Shown: piece after piece, positions 1 to 9,800 of the stretch
How the letters are laid out: each line of letters begins with the position of its first letter
Numbering within the stretch: position 1 is the first letter of the stretch
Source: Parvibacillus sp035426385
GTDB taxonomy: Bacteria; Bacteroidota; Bacteroidia; Chitinophagales; Saprospiraceae
Reading direction: 5' to 3'
Assembly (NCBI GenBank): GCA_035426385.1
Contig: DAOLZQ010000002.1
Coordinates: 1-64,000, forward strand
DNA length: 64,000 nucleotides
The notes under the pieces: model-generated
What the model saw: only the letters and a program-made list of their open reading frames with translations
Told to the model about the DNA's origin: nothing
Database searches by the model: none
Program-made: the position numbers and the translations under genes

Positions 1-342
1 AACAATGAGGTAAAGACACAAGCCGGCTCGGTGACCTTGTTGCGGTGAGTGTGAACGGAGCTATATCTAGTATTTAACCTGCTTAAATATTTCTTACGAG
101 ACCTTAGACCAGAGTTCGACTGAAGTCCTATTTCGCTGACAACACGAGTACCCGAGGTACAATAATTAGAATGAACCGGATCATCTAGCTACTATATCAG
201 GCTCGTAGAGAAAATAACTTATAGATGTAAATAAATAGATTGATCACTACCATATTCCTCACTGAAGAAGGTGGATATATATTTAGGATAAAATGAAAGT
301 GACTTCACCCATTACTGAGCAAGTGAATGTGTATTTACAGCT
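1..342. other. Left-edge region without a recognised gene
   Basis: I see no convincing reading frame on either strand, no tRNA-like cloverleaf, no hairpin with a T-run and no repeat. It lies downstream of the minus-strand DUF6580 gene, so it could hold that gene's 3' untranslated region or a decayed gene. Confidence 0.5.
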
Positions 343-903
343 CTAGCTGGAAATAGTAGCGCCCTGAATGTCACTCGTAGCGACAGAGAACTTTCTGGCG
401 TACAACCTATAAGCGCCAAATAAGACCACAGAGTATAGTACTGTACTCAGGAAGGTTCCCTGGATAAACGGTATTCCGGCGGTGTAAGCTGAGACCAGTC
501 CGGATAAGGTCTTGGGATACATGGCCAAAGCCAACCATGAGCCGAAATTACTGACCAGAAAGAACAAGATTGTTCCGGACAATGTACCCAAAGCGATACG
601 GCCTAAATTGACCTTTTTAAAGATGCCTAGACCCGAAATAACGATCAATAGGTAAGCTATGTACTGAAAATACCAACCTTCATAGAAAAGTGCGTAATCC
701 GGATATACAAACTGCCTTAGCAATACATCACTTAGAAAAGTAGCGGCAAGGGGAACCACAAGCGCCACTTTTTTATTTTGAAAATAAGCAGCGCCAAATA
801 GTGAGATCGCCAAAATCGGTGAGAAGTTATGCATATGAGGTATTAGTCTGCTGACAATAGCGGCCACAATTAATAGACCAAATAACCAATATTTCCTATT
901 CAT
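343..903 (-). CDS. DUF6580-family integral membrane protein
   Basis: A 187-residue, very hydrophobic protein with about five membrane-spanning stretches. The N-terminal part carries the pattern RLIPHMHNFSPILAISLFGA followed by a VPLAATFLSD segment, which I associate with the Bacteroidota DUF6580 family of putative membrane transport proteins. The ATG at 903 (MNRKYWLFGLL) is chosen because the first membrane helix starts right after it; a longer frame to 966 would add a polar 21-residue leader and run into the upstream lipoprotein gene. The gene is the last in the minus-strand block behind the PorE-like lipoprotein. DUF6580 resembles the membrane components of vitamin or metal uptake systems, but no partner ATPase is nearby, so the substrate is unknown. 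Confidence 0.7.
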   Translation of the reverse strand: MNRKYWLFGLLIVAAIVSRLIPHMHNFSPILAISLFGAAYFQNKKVALVVPLAATFLSDVLLRQFVYPDYALFYEGWYFQYIAYLLIVISGLGIFKKVNLGRIALGTLSGTILFFLVSNFGSWLALAMYPKTLSGLVSAYTAGIPFIQGTFLSTVLYSVVLFGAYRLYARKFSVATSDIQGATISS

Positions 904-962
904 TTTTGTGAGTTTATATTTATTATTCCGGTTGTAAAGATAAGATTCATTTTTTAAGTTGA

Positions 963-2963
963 TCATCTGATTAGTTGGAAAGTCGTCCTTCGATCGAGTT
1001 GATATTGATCCTCAGTGCATTCAGCACATTTGCAATTGCTCAGTGGCCTTGATTTGCCATAACCCTGAGATGTCAGCCTGTCAGCCTTTATTCCATTTTT
1101 GATCAAGTATTCTACGACTGAATGTGCTCTTTGGCTGGAAAGTTTTTGATTATATGATTCAGTCCCACGACAGTCGGTGTGTGATGCAATTTTAATTTTA
1201 AAGGCATCATTCAGTTTTAGCAGGGCTACCAGCTCATCCAGAGCCGGCTCCGCATCAGGGCGAATATTGTATTTATTGTAGTCGTAATAGATGTTGTTGA
1301 TTACAAATTCTTGATTATACAGAATGGGGTGGAGGTTGATGATGAGAGTGAGCTCCTGCACTTGCTTTGAAGAATCTGTCCTTAATTTTGCCGGATCGAT
1401 ATACCTAGAGGACTTTAGATAGCCTTCATGTCTTATATACAGAGTAATTGGATTTAGAATGTCAATAGTCGCTGAGGTATATCCTCTTGGATTGGTAAAT
1501 AGGGTAGTATCCAGTACATCTTGCTGTGTTATCTGCACTGTACCTTGATTTAAGGCGACCAAATCGGCTGGATTTTGAGTCTCCTGTCCATTTTTAACAC
1601 CGAATCCATTGACGTAAATATTGAGCTTATATGCTACACCTCGGATCACGATAGAAGGCGTATCTATCTTGGTTTTTGGTATTAAATTTCTTTTTGTAAA
1701 GGTGTAGATATCATCATTTCCTAGACCACCCGGACGATTGCTACTAAAATAGCCTTTCTCAAGAATGTCAGAAGTGGGCTTGAAGAAGGGATCGACTACG
1801 AATGCAAAGTCATCAAACGCGCTGTTAACAGGGGCTTTAAGGTTGATCGGAGGCGTCCACTTAGCGTTGATCAGATAAGTCTTATATATATCCAGACCAC
1901 CCATGCCGATATTATTATCAGAAGCGAAGTACAAAGTATCCTGGTTTACAGATACATATTTTTCATTAAAAGATGTATTTATTGATTCAGACAAACGCTC
2001 AGGAGGCATAAATTCATTGCCTGCTCGCTTCGAAAAATAGATATCAAATCCTGTGTTTAATTTAGGATCTTCCATTGAAAAGAAAATACCCTGACCCTCT
2101 TTGTCAAAGGCCGGGCTTAGATAATTCAATGAATCTATGATGAAGTTCAGTGGATAGGCATCTGTCCAACCCGTTCCTTTTCTCTGAGAATAATAGATTT
2201 TACACTTGGCGTCGGTTTTCTCTTCTCCGATACATTTGCAATAAGCTAATTGATTGAAGTCAGGAGAAAACGTCAATAATCCTGTATTTATATCTACTTG
2301 ATTTACAAAACTATAGATTTCTCTACTTATTGCGCTACTCGAATCAGACTTATATATTTTGGCATATGATCTGCCAGTCCATAGATATACTTGATCATGA
2401 TCATTTACCCTGTCAGATGCGAAATAGATCTTACCTAGACTATCGAAGGTTGTGCCATAATCTGCGCTCAATGAATTGAAAGGAGCTATAGCAATACTGA
2501 ACTGGTTGGTTAATTTATCACGTTCCCAATCGGAAGCATTTATTATGGCTATTATCTCATTTCTAAATCTATTCGGATCATTTAGCTGCTTGCCTAGTGC
2601 CTCAAATTGACTTTTAGCCTCTTCATACCTTCCCACACTTTTAAGTGCATATCCGTATCGCAACTCTGTTAACGCATCATCAGATTTTATTCTACGAGTC
2701 TGTTCATACCATTGTAGCGCTTCATATGGCTGATTCATGTGTTCAAAGCTCTCCGCAGAAAGAAAGGCAATTCGAAATTTTGATTCCTCAGATTTTGCCA
2801 TTTCAAACTCTTTAGACAATAGTTGAGTTGCCTGCCAATACCTTCCCGCAGCAAAGGCGTCTGCACCCGATTTGATTCTTTTAGTTCCCTGACATGCCAT
2901 TAGTAAACTAACTAGCATCAGAAAAAAATATTTGATACAGTTCGTAAAGACCGATTGATTCAT
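963..2963 (-). CDS. PorE-like lipoprotein (TPR, PD40 propeller, CRD, OmpA C-terminal)
   Basis: A 666-residue predicted outer-membrane lipoprotein. A hydrophobic leader ends in the lipobox LLMAC, placing the lipidated Cys at about residue 24. TPR-like helices cover roughly 30-130, PD40/WD40-like beta-propeller repeats (for example YFASDRV, YFASDNN, YFSSNRPGG) about 160-425, a carboxypeptidase-regulatory-like domain about 435-535 and an OmpA peptidoglycan-binding domain about 545-666 (IYYDYNKYNIRPDA, HTDCRGTESYNQKLSSQRA). This order matches PorE of the type IX secretion system, which anchors the machine to peptidoglycan, but similar paralogues exist, so the assignment is inference. The start at 2963 has GGAG six bases upstream and gives a proper signal peptide; the frame could extend to 2996. 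It follows purE by 29 nt, probably in the same transcript. Confidence 0.75.
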   Translation of the reverse strand: MNQSVFTNCIKYFFLMLVSLLMACQGTKRIKSGADAFAAGRYWQATQLLSKEFEMAKSEESKFRIAFLSAESFEHMNQPYEALQWYEQTRRIKSDDALTELRYGYALKSVGRYEEAKSQFEALGKQLNDPNRFRNEIIAIINASDWERDKLTNQFSIAIAPFNSLSADYGTTFDSLGKIYFASDRVNDHDQVYLWTGRSYAKIYKSDSSSAISREIYSFVNQVDINTGLLTFSPDFNQLAYCKCIGEEKTDAKCKIYYSQRKGTGWTDAYPLNFIIDSLNYLSPAFDKEGQGIFFSMEDPKLNTGFDIYFSKRAGNEFMPPERLSESINTSFNEKYVSVNQDTLYFASDNNIGMGGLDIYKTYLINAKWTPPINLKAPVNSAFDDFAFVVDPFFKPTSDILEKGYFSSNRPGGLGNDDIYTFTKRNLIPKTKIDTPSIVIRGVAYKLNIYVNGFGVKNGQETQNPADLVALNQGTVQITQQDVLDTTLFTNPRGYTSATIDILNPITLYIRHEGYLKSSRYIDPAKLRTDSSKQVQELTLIINLHPILYNQEFVINNIYYDYNKYNIRPDAEPALDELVALLKLNDAFKIKIASHTDCRGTESYNQKLSSQRAHSVVEYLIKNGIKADRLTSQGYGKSRPLSNCKCAECTEDQYQLDRRTTFQLIR

Positions 2964-2992
2964 TATTGGCTCCATTAGTATTCTAAACGAAT

Positions 2993-3481
2993 TCAATCCA
3001 ACTTCTTAGATAAGGCTTGCTCTCTGAGTTTATTTTTATATTCTATCAGTTTATTGCACAATTCAGAATTAGACGTCGCTAATATTTGAACAGCCAGTAA
3101 TCCCGCATTGGTAGCATTATCGAGAGCCACAGTAGCAACTGGAACTCCTTTAGGCATTTGCAATATTGAAAGAACTGAATCCCATCCATCGATAGAGTTA
3201 GATGACTTAACCGGTACGCCGATGACCGGAAGAATACTGACAGCGGCAATCATACCTGGGAGATGTGCAGCCCCACCTGCACCTGCAATGATGACTCTCA
3301 TTCCCATCTTGTAAGCGTCAGTGCCATAAGCCAACATTTCCTGAGGAGTTCTATGGGCGGATACTACCTTTGTTTCATAAGAAATGTCAAATTCAGATAG
3401 TATCTCAGCGGCAGCCTTCATCACCGGCCAGTCGGAGTCTGAACCCATAATGATGCCAACCAGTGGCTTTGTATTATTCAT
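2993..3481 (-). CDS. purE: N5-carboxyaminoimidazole ribonucleotide mutase PurE
   Basis: A 162-residue class I PurE, which converts N5-CAIR to 4-carboxy-5-aminoimidazole ribonucleotide in purine biosynthesis. Recognisable motifs are the phosphate-binding GSDSDW near the N-terminus, SAHRTP with the catalytic His, IAGAGGAAHLPG and the GVPV/LSILQMPKGVPVATVA segment. Length is normal for the family. The ATG at 3481 overlaps the end of purK by 8 nt; an in-frame TTG six bases earlier is possible but less likely. Pairing with purK shows the two-step bacterial route (PurK plus PurE) rather than direct carboxylation. Confidence 0.97.
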   Translation of the reverse strand: MNNTKPLVGIIMGSDSDWPVMKAAAEILSEFDISYETKVVSAHRTPQEMLAYGTDAYKMGMRVIIAGAGGAAHLPGMIAAVSILPVIGVPVKSSNSIDGWDSVLSILQMPKGVPVATVALDNATNAGLLAVQILATSNSELCNKLIEYKNKLREQALSKKLD

Positions 3482-4613
3482 GATCAAAAGTATTTTTAAC
3501 TTTTTTCAGATTCTCTTTTAAGCTAGTCATATCATTTCCTGTCAAGGTAATATGGCCCATCTTTCGGCCCGGTTTGTTCACTTTCTTTCCGTACAGATGT
3601 ATGTGGCAACCGGGTATATTCAGGCACTCCCTAAATCCCGGCCAATCAGCTTCAACCAACTTCTCGCTTCTACCGATAATATTGAACATAATGGCAGATG
3701 TCAATGTAGAAGTAAGTCCAAGCGGCATATTTCCTATTCCTCTAAGGTGTTGTTCAAACTGATTCGTTGTAGAATTTTCAATGGTGTGATGCATACTATT
3801 GTGCGGACGGGGTGCGATCTCATTTACTATGAGTTGATCTTCCTGATTCAAGAAAAATTCAACAGCAAGCAAACCCTTTATTGCCAAGCCTTTAATCAAT
3901 TTAGTAGCGATATTTTCAAGTTCGGGTCTGTATTTTTCTAATGCGCCGGGAAAGCAATACACATCTGAGAGAATATGTGTTTCCGGGTCAAAAGTCATTG
4001 TCACAGGTTCGAAAAAAACTAGTTCGCCGTCTGCGTTGGCACATCCACTCAGCGCTAGCTCTGCTTTGATATTTATCTTTTCTTCAAACAATCCGGGCAA
4101 GTCAGGTAACTCCTCAATGTCTTGACGATTTGATATCAACCTTACCCCTTTGCCATCATAACCCAGCTCAGCTGATTTATATATGCAGGGTAATTTGATG
4201 ATCCCTTTATCAAACAAATCAATAGCCTCTAACCTTGAATCAAAATTGAAATGTGGGGAACTGGGAATGAGATTTGCTTTGTAATAATCCTTTTGCTTGC
4301 ACTTATTTTGAATCAAACTAAGTGCAGTTGGATTTGGATGAATTTCCTTCCCGGCCTTCTCTAGATCGAATAGAGCTTCGATGTTTACATGTTCTATTTC
4401 GACGGTAAGAATATCCTTGTCTCCACCAAAGGCCATCACATCGTCATAACTGTTGATATCTCCGGTGGTGAAGTATTCACTGTACAGTGCTGCAGGGCTA
4501 TCAGTGCTTTTGTCCATGCAGAAAACCGGCCAGTTCCAGCGAGTGGCTACTTGCTGAAGCATGCGGCCCAATTGTCCGCCACCCAAAACGCCTATCCGGG
4601 TTAGTTTATCCAT
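3474..4613 (-). CDS. purK: N5-carboxyaminoimidazole ribonucleotide synthase PurK
   Basis: A 379-residue ATP-grasp enzyme that makes N5-CAIR from AIR, ATP and bicarbonate. The N-terminal Rossmann-like segment GVLGGGQLGRMLQQVATRW is diagnostic. The ATP-grasp core includes KSAELGYDGKGV and the metal-binding region ends in NEIAPRPHNSMHHT. Length is typical. The ATG at 4613 overlaps the udk stop by 8 nt and the gene's own end overlaps purE by 8 nt, so udk, purK and purE are probably translationally coupled. Confidence 0.97.
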   Translation of the reverse strand: MDKLTRIGVLGGGQLGRMLQQVATRWNWPVFCMDKSTDSPAALYSEYFTTGDINSYDDVMAFGGDKDILTVEIEHVNIEALFDLEKAGKEIHPNPTALSLIQNKCKQKDYYKANLIPSSPHFNFDSRLEAIDLFDKGIIKLPCIYKSAELGYDGKGVRLISNRQDIEELPDLPGLFEEKINIKAELALSGCANADGELVFFEPVTMTFDPETHILSDVYCFPGALEKYRPELENIATKLIKGLAIKGLLAVEFFLNQEDQLIVNEIAPRPHNSMHHTIENSTTNQFEQHLRGIGNMPLGLTSTLTSAIMFNIIGRSEKLVEADWPGFRECLNIPGCHIHLYGKKVNKPGRKMGHITLTGNDMTSLKENLKKVKNTFDHE

Positions 4614-5277
4614 TTTTTACATTACTTCTTTTACCTTTCTGTTGTACTTCCCAATGCAGAAATGATCTAATGACCTTTATGATTGAACCAGTTTTATCGT
4701 TGTTATTAATGATTATATCTGCTCTCTCTTTATAAGGGGCTATATATTGCTCATAGGCAGGCACGACGTGGGCTGCATAACGGTACAGAACATCGTCCAC
4801 CGGATAGTTACGCTCGTTTTTATCTCTTGTGATGCGCCGGATTATCTTGATTGCATCCTTGGCTTCCACAAATATCTTCAGATCAATAATTGGATCGAGT
4901 TGAGACATATGAAATAAGAAAATTCCCTCTAAAATTAGTACGGGAGCAGGTTCAATCCTGATGATATTAGGCTGGTGATGGTGATTATTGAAGCCATACT
5001 CGGTTATAGAAACAGGTTTACCATTTATCAGGACAAGGATATCTTGATAAAACGCTTCTGTATCTATAGAACTGAAAAGATCAAAATTTTGGACACCTTG
5101 GTCATCATATTCCTGTTCCTCCCTACTTTTATAATAGTTGTCCATTGACATCACACTCAGATCACCCGGTCCGAACCCTCTGGCAAGTTCGCGTAAGACG
5201 GTGGTCTTACCCGAGCCACTTCCTCCTGTAATACCGATCACAAAAGGTTTTTCTCGCAGAGATAAATTTTCTATCAT
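4606..5277 (-). CDS. udk: Uridine kinase
   Basis: Uridine/cytidine kinase of about 223 residues, phosphorylating salvaged nucleosides to UMP or CMP in the cytoplasm. The Walker A motif GGSGSGKT is at about residues 18-25, MSMDNYY follows as the substrate-side motif, and the PRK/URK-type segment VLILEGIFLF carries the Walker B region. RRITRDKNERNYP is the lid-like arginine-rich stretch. The ATG at 5277 is preferred over a GTG at 5289. It is first in the minus-strand block udk-purK-purE and divergent from the nucleoside transporter gene on the other side of a 162-nt spacer, giving a salvage uptake-and-trap pair. Confidence 0.95.
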   Translation of the reverse strand: MIENLSLREKPFVIGITGGSGSGKTTVLRELARGFGPGDLSVMSMDNYYKSREEQEYDDQGVQNFDLFSSIDTEAFYQDILVLINGKPVSITEYGFNNHHHQPNIIRIEPAPVLILEGIFLFHMSQLDPIIDLKIFVEAKDAIKIIRRITRDKNERNYPVDDVLYRYAAHVVPAYEQYIAPYKERADIIINNNDKTGSIIKVIRSFLHWEVQQKGKRSNVKNG

Positions 5278-5372
5278 ATAGCTACTCACTGAAATATGCC
5301 CGAAAGATATAAATTTCTCAAATTGTATTAGGTGGGAGCTGTCAGGAATGGTTTAGAAATTGATAATATAAT

Positions 5373-5380
5373 TACCTTTG
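5373..5380 (+). promoter_or_regulatory. Candidate -7 box for nupC
   Basis: TACCTTTG fits the Bacteroidota -7 consensus TANNTTTG and lies 59 nt before the nupC ATG. A TTTA rather than a clear TTG sits about 18 nt upstream, so only half of the promoter is convincing. Confidence 0.45.
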
Positions 5381-5439
5381 GTTGTTAGGGTTCATATGGA
5401 TGTACCCCGTTAGATCAAATTTTCTAAAGAAAATCTTAC

Positions 5440-6741
5440 ATGTTTGATTGGAATTCACTTTTAAGGGGTAGCATAGGTCTTGTAGCTTTATTACTCATTT
5501 GTTTTATATTTAGTAATAACCGTAAAGGTATTGACTGGAAGTTAGTGATCACGGGGATGATAATCCAGTTGATATTCGGGATTCTGATACTTAAGGTTCC
5601 TTTTGTAACGATGATTTTTCAGTTTCTTTCGGATGCTTTTGTCAAGCTAATCAATCTCAGTCATAAGGGCACAGAATTCATCTTCGGCAAATTGGCTAAC
5701 CCCACTGGCACCTGGTCTTACGTGTTTGCTATACAAGTACTGCCAAATATTATATTCTTTGCAGCCATGTCTTCTATACTCTACTACTTAGGTATACTCC
5801 AGAAGATAGTGTATGTATTTGCCCTTATACTGAGTAAATTACGGATATCAGGACCTGAAAGTATGTCTACTGCAGCCAATATATTTCTAGGTCAGACTGA
5901 AGCGCCTTTGATGATTAGGCCCTTTTTGGATAGAATGAATAAGTCGGAGATGCTCTGTATTATGGTGGGGGGCATGGCTAATACCGCCGGATCTGTACTG
6001 GCCGCTTATGTAGGTTTCCTAGGAGGAAATGACCCGGTACAACAGAAATACTTTGCCTTGCATATGCTTACTCAATCTATCATGAGTGCACCCGCAGCAA
6101 TAGTTTGTTCAAAGATTCTCTTCCCGCAAGACAAAAATATAGAGTTGGAAAAGGAGTTGAATATTCCTAAGGAAAAGCTAGGAGACAACTTACTTGATGC
6201 AATCAGTCTTGGTACAACAGATGGATTAAAGCTGGCGGTCAATGTAGGAGCAATGCTTATCGTGTTTACTGCACTGGTAGAAGTACTGAATTATACGTTG
6301 TTTAAGGTCGGTGACTGGACCCATGTCAATGGAGTTATTGCTACTTTTAGCGGCGGCCGATATCCAGGACTTACCTTTACGATGTTATTGGGCTATTTGT
6401 TTGCGCCTATTGCCTGGTTGATCGGTATAAGTAGTAATGAAATGCTGCAAGTAGGGCAGCTCCTGGGCGAAAAGACTGTAATCAATGAGTTTCAGGCATA
6501 CATAACCTTCGGAGGGATGAAAGCAAGTGGTATGATTAGCGAACCAAAATCAATTCTGATTACCACCTATGCCTTATGTGGATTTGCTAATTTTGCGTCT
6601 ATTGGAATTCAGATCGGTGGTATAAGCCAGTTAGCTCCAAATCAACGAAATAACCTGACTACTTTGGGTCTCAAAGCGCTGCTGGGTGGTACGATTGCCT
6701 GTCTTATGGTAGCCTGTATAGCCGGGATTCTGAAAGGATAA
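5440..6741 (+). CDS. nupC: CNT-family concentrative nucleoside transporter
   Basis: A 433-residue polytopic inner-membrane protein of the concentrative nucleoside transporter family, which imports nucleosides with H+ or Na+. The signature GQTEAPL lies at residues 151-157, preceded by the NIIFFAAMSSILYYLG segment and followed by the GGMANTAGSVLAAYVG helix; the C-terminal GGMKASGMISEPKS segment belongs to the second half of the transport core. Length is in the normal bacterial range. It is transcribed away from udk, which would phosphorylate imported uridine or cytidine; this supports a pyrimidine nucleoside substrate, although specificity cannot be read directly. Confidence 0.92.
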   Translation: MFDWNSLLRGSIGLVALLLICFIFSNNRKGIDWKLVITGMIIQLIFGILILKVPFVTMIFQFLSDAFVKLINLSHKGTEFIFGKLANPTGTWSYVFAIQVLPNIIFFAAMSSILYYLGILQKIVYVFALILSKLRISGPESMSTAANIFLGQTEAPLMIRPFLDRMNKSEMLCIMVGGMANTAGSVLAAYVGFLGGNDPVQQKYFALHMLTQSIMSAPAAIVCSKILFPQDKNIELEKELNIPKEKLGDNLLDAISLGTTDGLKLAVNVGAMLIVFTALVEVLNYTLFKVGDWTHVNGVIATFSGGRYPGLTFTMLLGYLFAPIAWLIGISSNEMLQVGQLLGEKTVINEFQAYITFGGMKASGMISEPKSILITTYALCGFANFASIGIQIGGISQLAPNQRNNLTTLGLKALLGGTIACLMVACIAGILKG

Positions 6742-6818
6742 AAGGTTGAAATTGTGCTCAGGCGCAATGATTGTGAATGATTCGTTGTTTTTAAAGTAGA
6801 TTTTGACAAAAGTATTTT

Positions 6819-9800
6819 TTGGAAATAGAAGAAATAGATAATACAGTCTCTAAGAAGAAGCGGAAACATCGATTCCTGATTTGGTATGTACCAGACTTAC
6901 TTTGGGAAGTAGTCAAATATGCATTCATAGGTATATTACTCATCGTTACAGGTATTTACTTTTTAATTCAAATCCCATCATTTCAAAACTATACTGTCTC
7001 CAAACTCACCAGTTTTTTAAGCAAAGAACTGCATGCCACAGTATCCATTGGCAGAGTCAAAATCGTTTTTGTCCAAACACTTCAGTTGGAAGACTTTCTA
7101 ATATTAGATCGCAATCAGGATACACTACTTTACGCTAAGTTTCTGGAAGCAAGTCTCAATGGGGGTCTAGTGGATCTTCTGGATAATAAGATAGATATAA
7201 AGCACATTTCATTAAAAAACGTAACTGCTAATCTGATCGCCAATGGCCCGGAATACGACAATAACTATCAGTTTCTTCTTAATTATCTGGAACGGGGCAA
7301 TCCGGATTCACTTTTTTCCAAACCTAAGAAAAATACTAAACAGGTCAATCTAAAGCTAAATTCACTCGATCTGGAACACTTCAAGGTCAATTATATAAAT
7401 CATGGACAGGGGAAAAACATAGATGTTGCTTTCAATAAATTAAATGCGAGATTTAAAAAATTTGATTTAAATACAAATGATTTTTCGCTCCGGGAATTAA
7501 AACTAGATAAGCCAATTTTTAGGATAAGGACTTATCAAGGTAAATCATTCAATGAAATAGTATACATCGATCCTTATAAGGTGCTACGCCAAAAGATAAG
7601 AGCTGAAAGGATTCCACAACCACTTAAAATTCATAGCGATGTAGTAAGTATATCTGAAGGTGCCTTTAAATTAGATAAAGAGCGAAAGCTGCGAAAGGGA
7701 AAGCCGGGAGAGACACTAGACTTTAACCATTTGGATATAGTAGACATCAACATCAGCTTGGCCAATTTTGATTTTACTCCAGAGAAAATCAGCAGTGTGA
7801 TTAACAATATTGCATTGAATACAGGTACCCCTCTAAATGTGAAAAAATTCCAGGCAGACAAGTTTCAATATACACCAAAATTCATGTCATTGTCCAATTT
7901 TGATTTAGTAACTAATCATTCACATTTACAAGATCAACTTAGATTTAATTATCAAAAGATAAGTGATTTCGAGGATTTTATAGACAAGGTAGTTATGGAA
8001 GGTAGCTTTACCAATGCTGTAGTGGGGGTAGAGGATATAGTCACCTTTGAACCAAAGTTGAGAAGTGAAGATTTTTTTCGAAAAAATGCCGGTCGTCAAT
8101 TTTATCTTTCCGGCAGGTTTAAAGGCACGGTAAATGATCTGCAAGGCAGTAATGTAGATATTGGCATAGGAAAATCAAGTCTGAAGGGTGGATTTCATAT
8201 GACCCAGATTACTGATCAACATAAAGCCTACCTAGATATCCAGATAGATCAGGCAGAGACGGATGCTAAAGAATTAGATGCCTTTTTGCCCGAATTTAAA
8301 CTTACTCCTGAGCTCATCAAACTTGGCAGGGTCAAATACCAAGGTATATTTAAAGGTTACCTTAAGGATTTCAACATAGACGGAAAGTTTCAATCCGCTC
8401 CCGGCAACGGATATACAAAGCTCCACCTAGATATTCGGCGAGGAGTCAAGTATGCCTTATATGATGGTCTAATAGGTTTGCAGCATTTTGATTTGGGTAA
8501 AGTTACCGGACGAAAGGATCTAGGCGTATTCTCAGGTGAGATAGTTATTAAGCAAGGTTCAAGCCTGGACTTAAATAATCTGGCAGCTAACTTTAATGGC
8601 CAGGTGAGCGAATTGACTTATAATAATTACACTTATAAGAATGTCAAGATTAATGGAGCATTTAAGGATAAAAGCTTTACTGGTGATCTTTCACTCAGGG
8701 ATGAAAATGCAGATCTGGATTTTTCCGGCACTTTTGATTTTTCTAATAAGGTCAAAATTTTAAAATTCAATACTGATATCAAAAAATTGGATTTGGATAA
8801 ACTAAAGTTGGCTAAAACCGGCCTTTCCTATGCCGGACGACTGGAGTCAGATCTTACTTTTTCTAATATTGATGATCTAAAAGGTGATCTACATGGCCAT
8901 AATCTTGTCTTGACTAAAATAGCAAATGGGGAAGCATTAAAAATTGATACACTTAACTTTTCCGCGAAAAATGATTTGACAGGTCGAAAAATTTATGCTC
9001 TAAATACCGATTTGATTGACGGTGAAATAAATGGAAGATTCCGAATGGAAGAAATAGGGAGTGATATTCAGCGTATATTCCATTACAACCACACTAAACT
9101 TGCGAATCAATTCCACATTAATTCCTCCGATGCCTTTGTATACAACCATGACTTTGATTTTAACTTCTATTTAAAAAATACTAAAAACTTATTTAATATA
9201 ATCGATCTAAACCTGGATAAGATTGAACATGGAGTAGTCTCAGGAAAGTTTAAAAATACTGACAGCACAGCATATGATCTATATCTGAATGCCAACATTC
9301 CGGAATTACAAAATGAACATTTCAGTTTAAAATATTTCTTTCTTGAAGGAGTCGGTGACCAGAAATCATCTGAGTATTTTGCCTTCGCCAATAATGGAAG
9401 CTATGGTAACACACCTTTGACGCAAATGGACCTCTCAGCTACGCTGGAAGGTAATTTAGTAAATTTCAATGTTAAAACACCAAAAATTCAGAATGCTATT
9501 CAAAATCTGAATATCGATGCAGATTATACTGTGGACAGTGGATACCAAGTGATAAGGTTCAATCAATCAAAATTTGACTTCTTAGACGATGACTGGACAG
9601 TCAACAAAGAGAATGAAGTGCGCTTCGGGCATAAGGAGTTAATAATTAATAATCTAACATTTGATAATGGTGTTCAAAATGTTGCAGTTAACAGCTATGG
9701 AAAATCTGGTCTGGATGTAGATATACAAAATTTCAGTTTTGGCGTATTGAAGGGATTTCTTCCTCCCAGTCAAACTGAGATAAAAGGGTTGGGACACGTA

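Noticed and set aside
1..342. tRNA, RNase P or tmRNA gene at the left edge
   Set aside because: A GTTCGAC word near 113 has no matching T-stem, and no conserved RNase P or tmRNA ends are visible.
3552..3941. Plus-strand frames opposite purK
   Set aside because: purK motifs on the minus strand are complete and these frames encode no recognisable domain.
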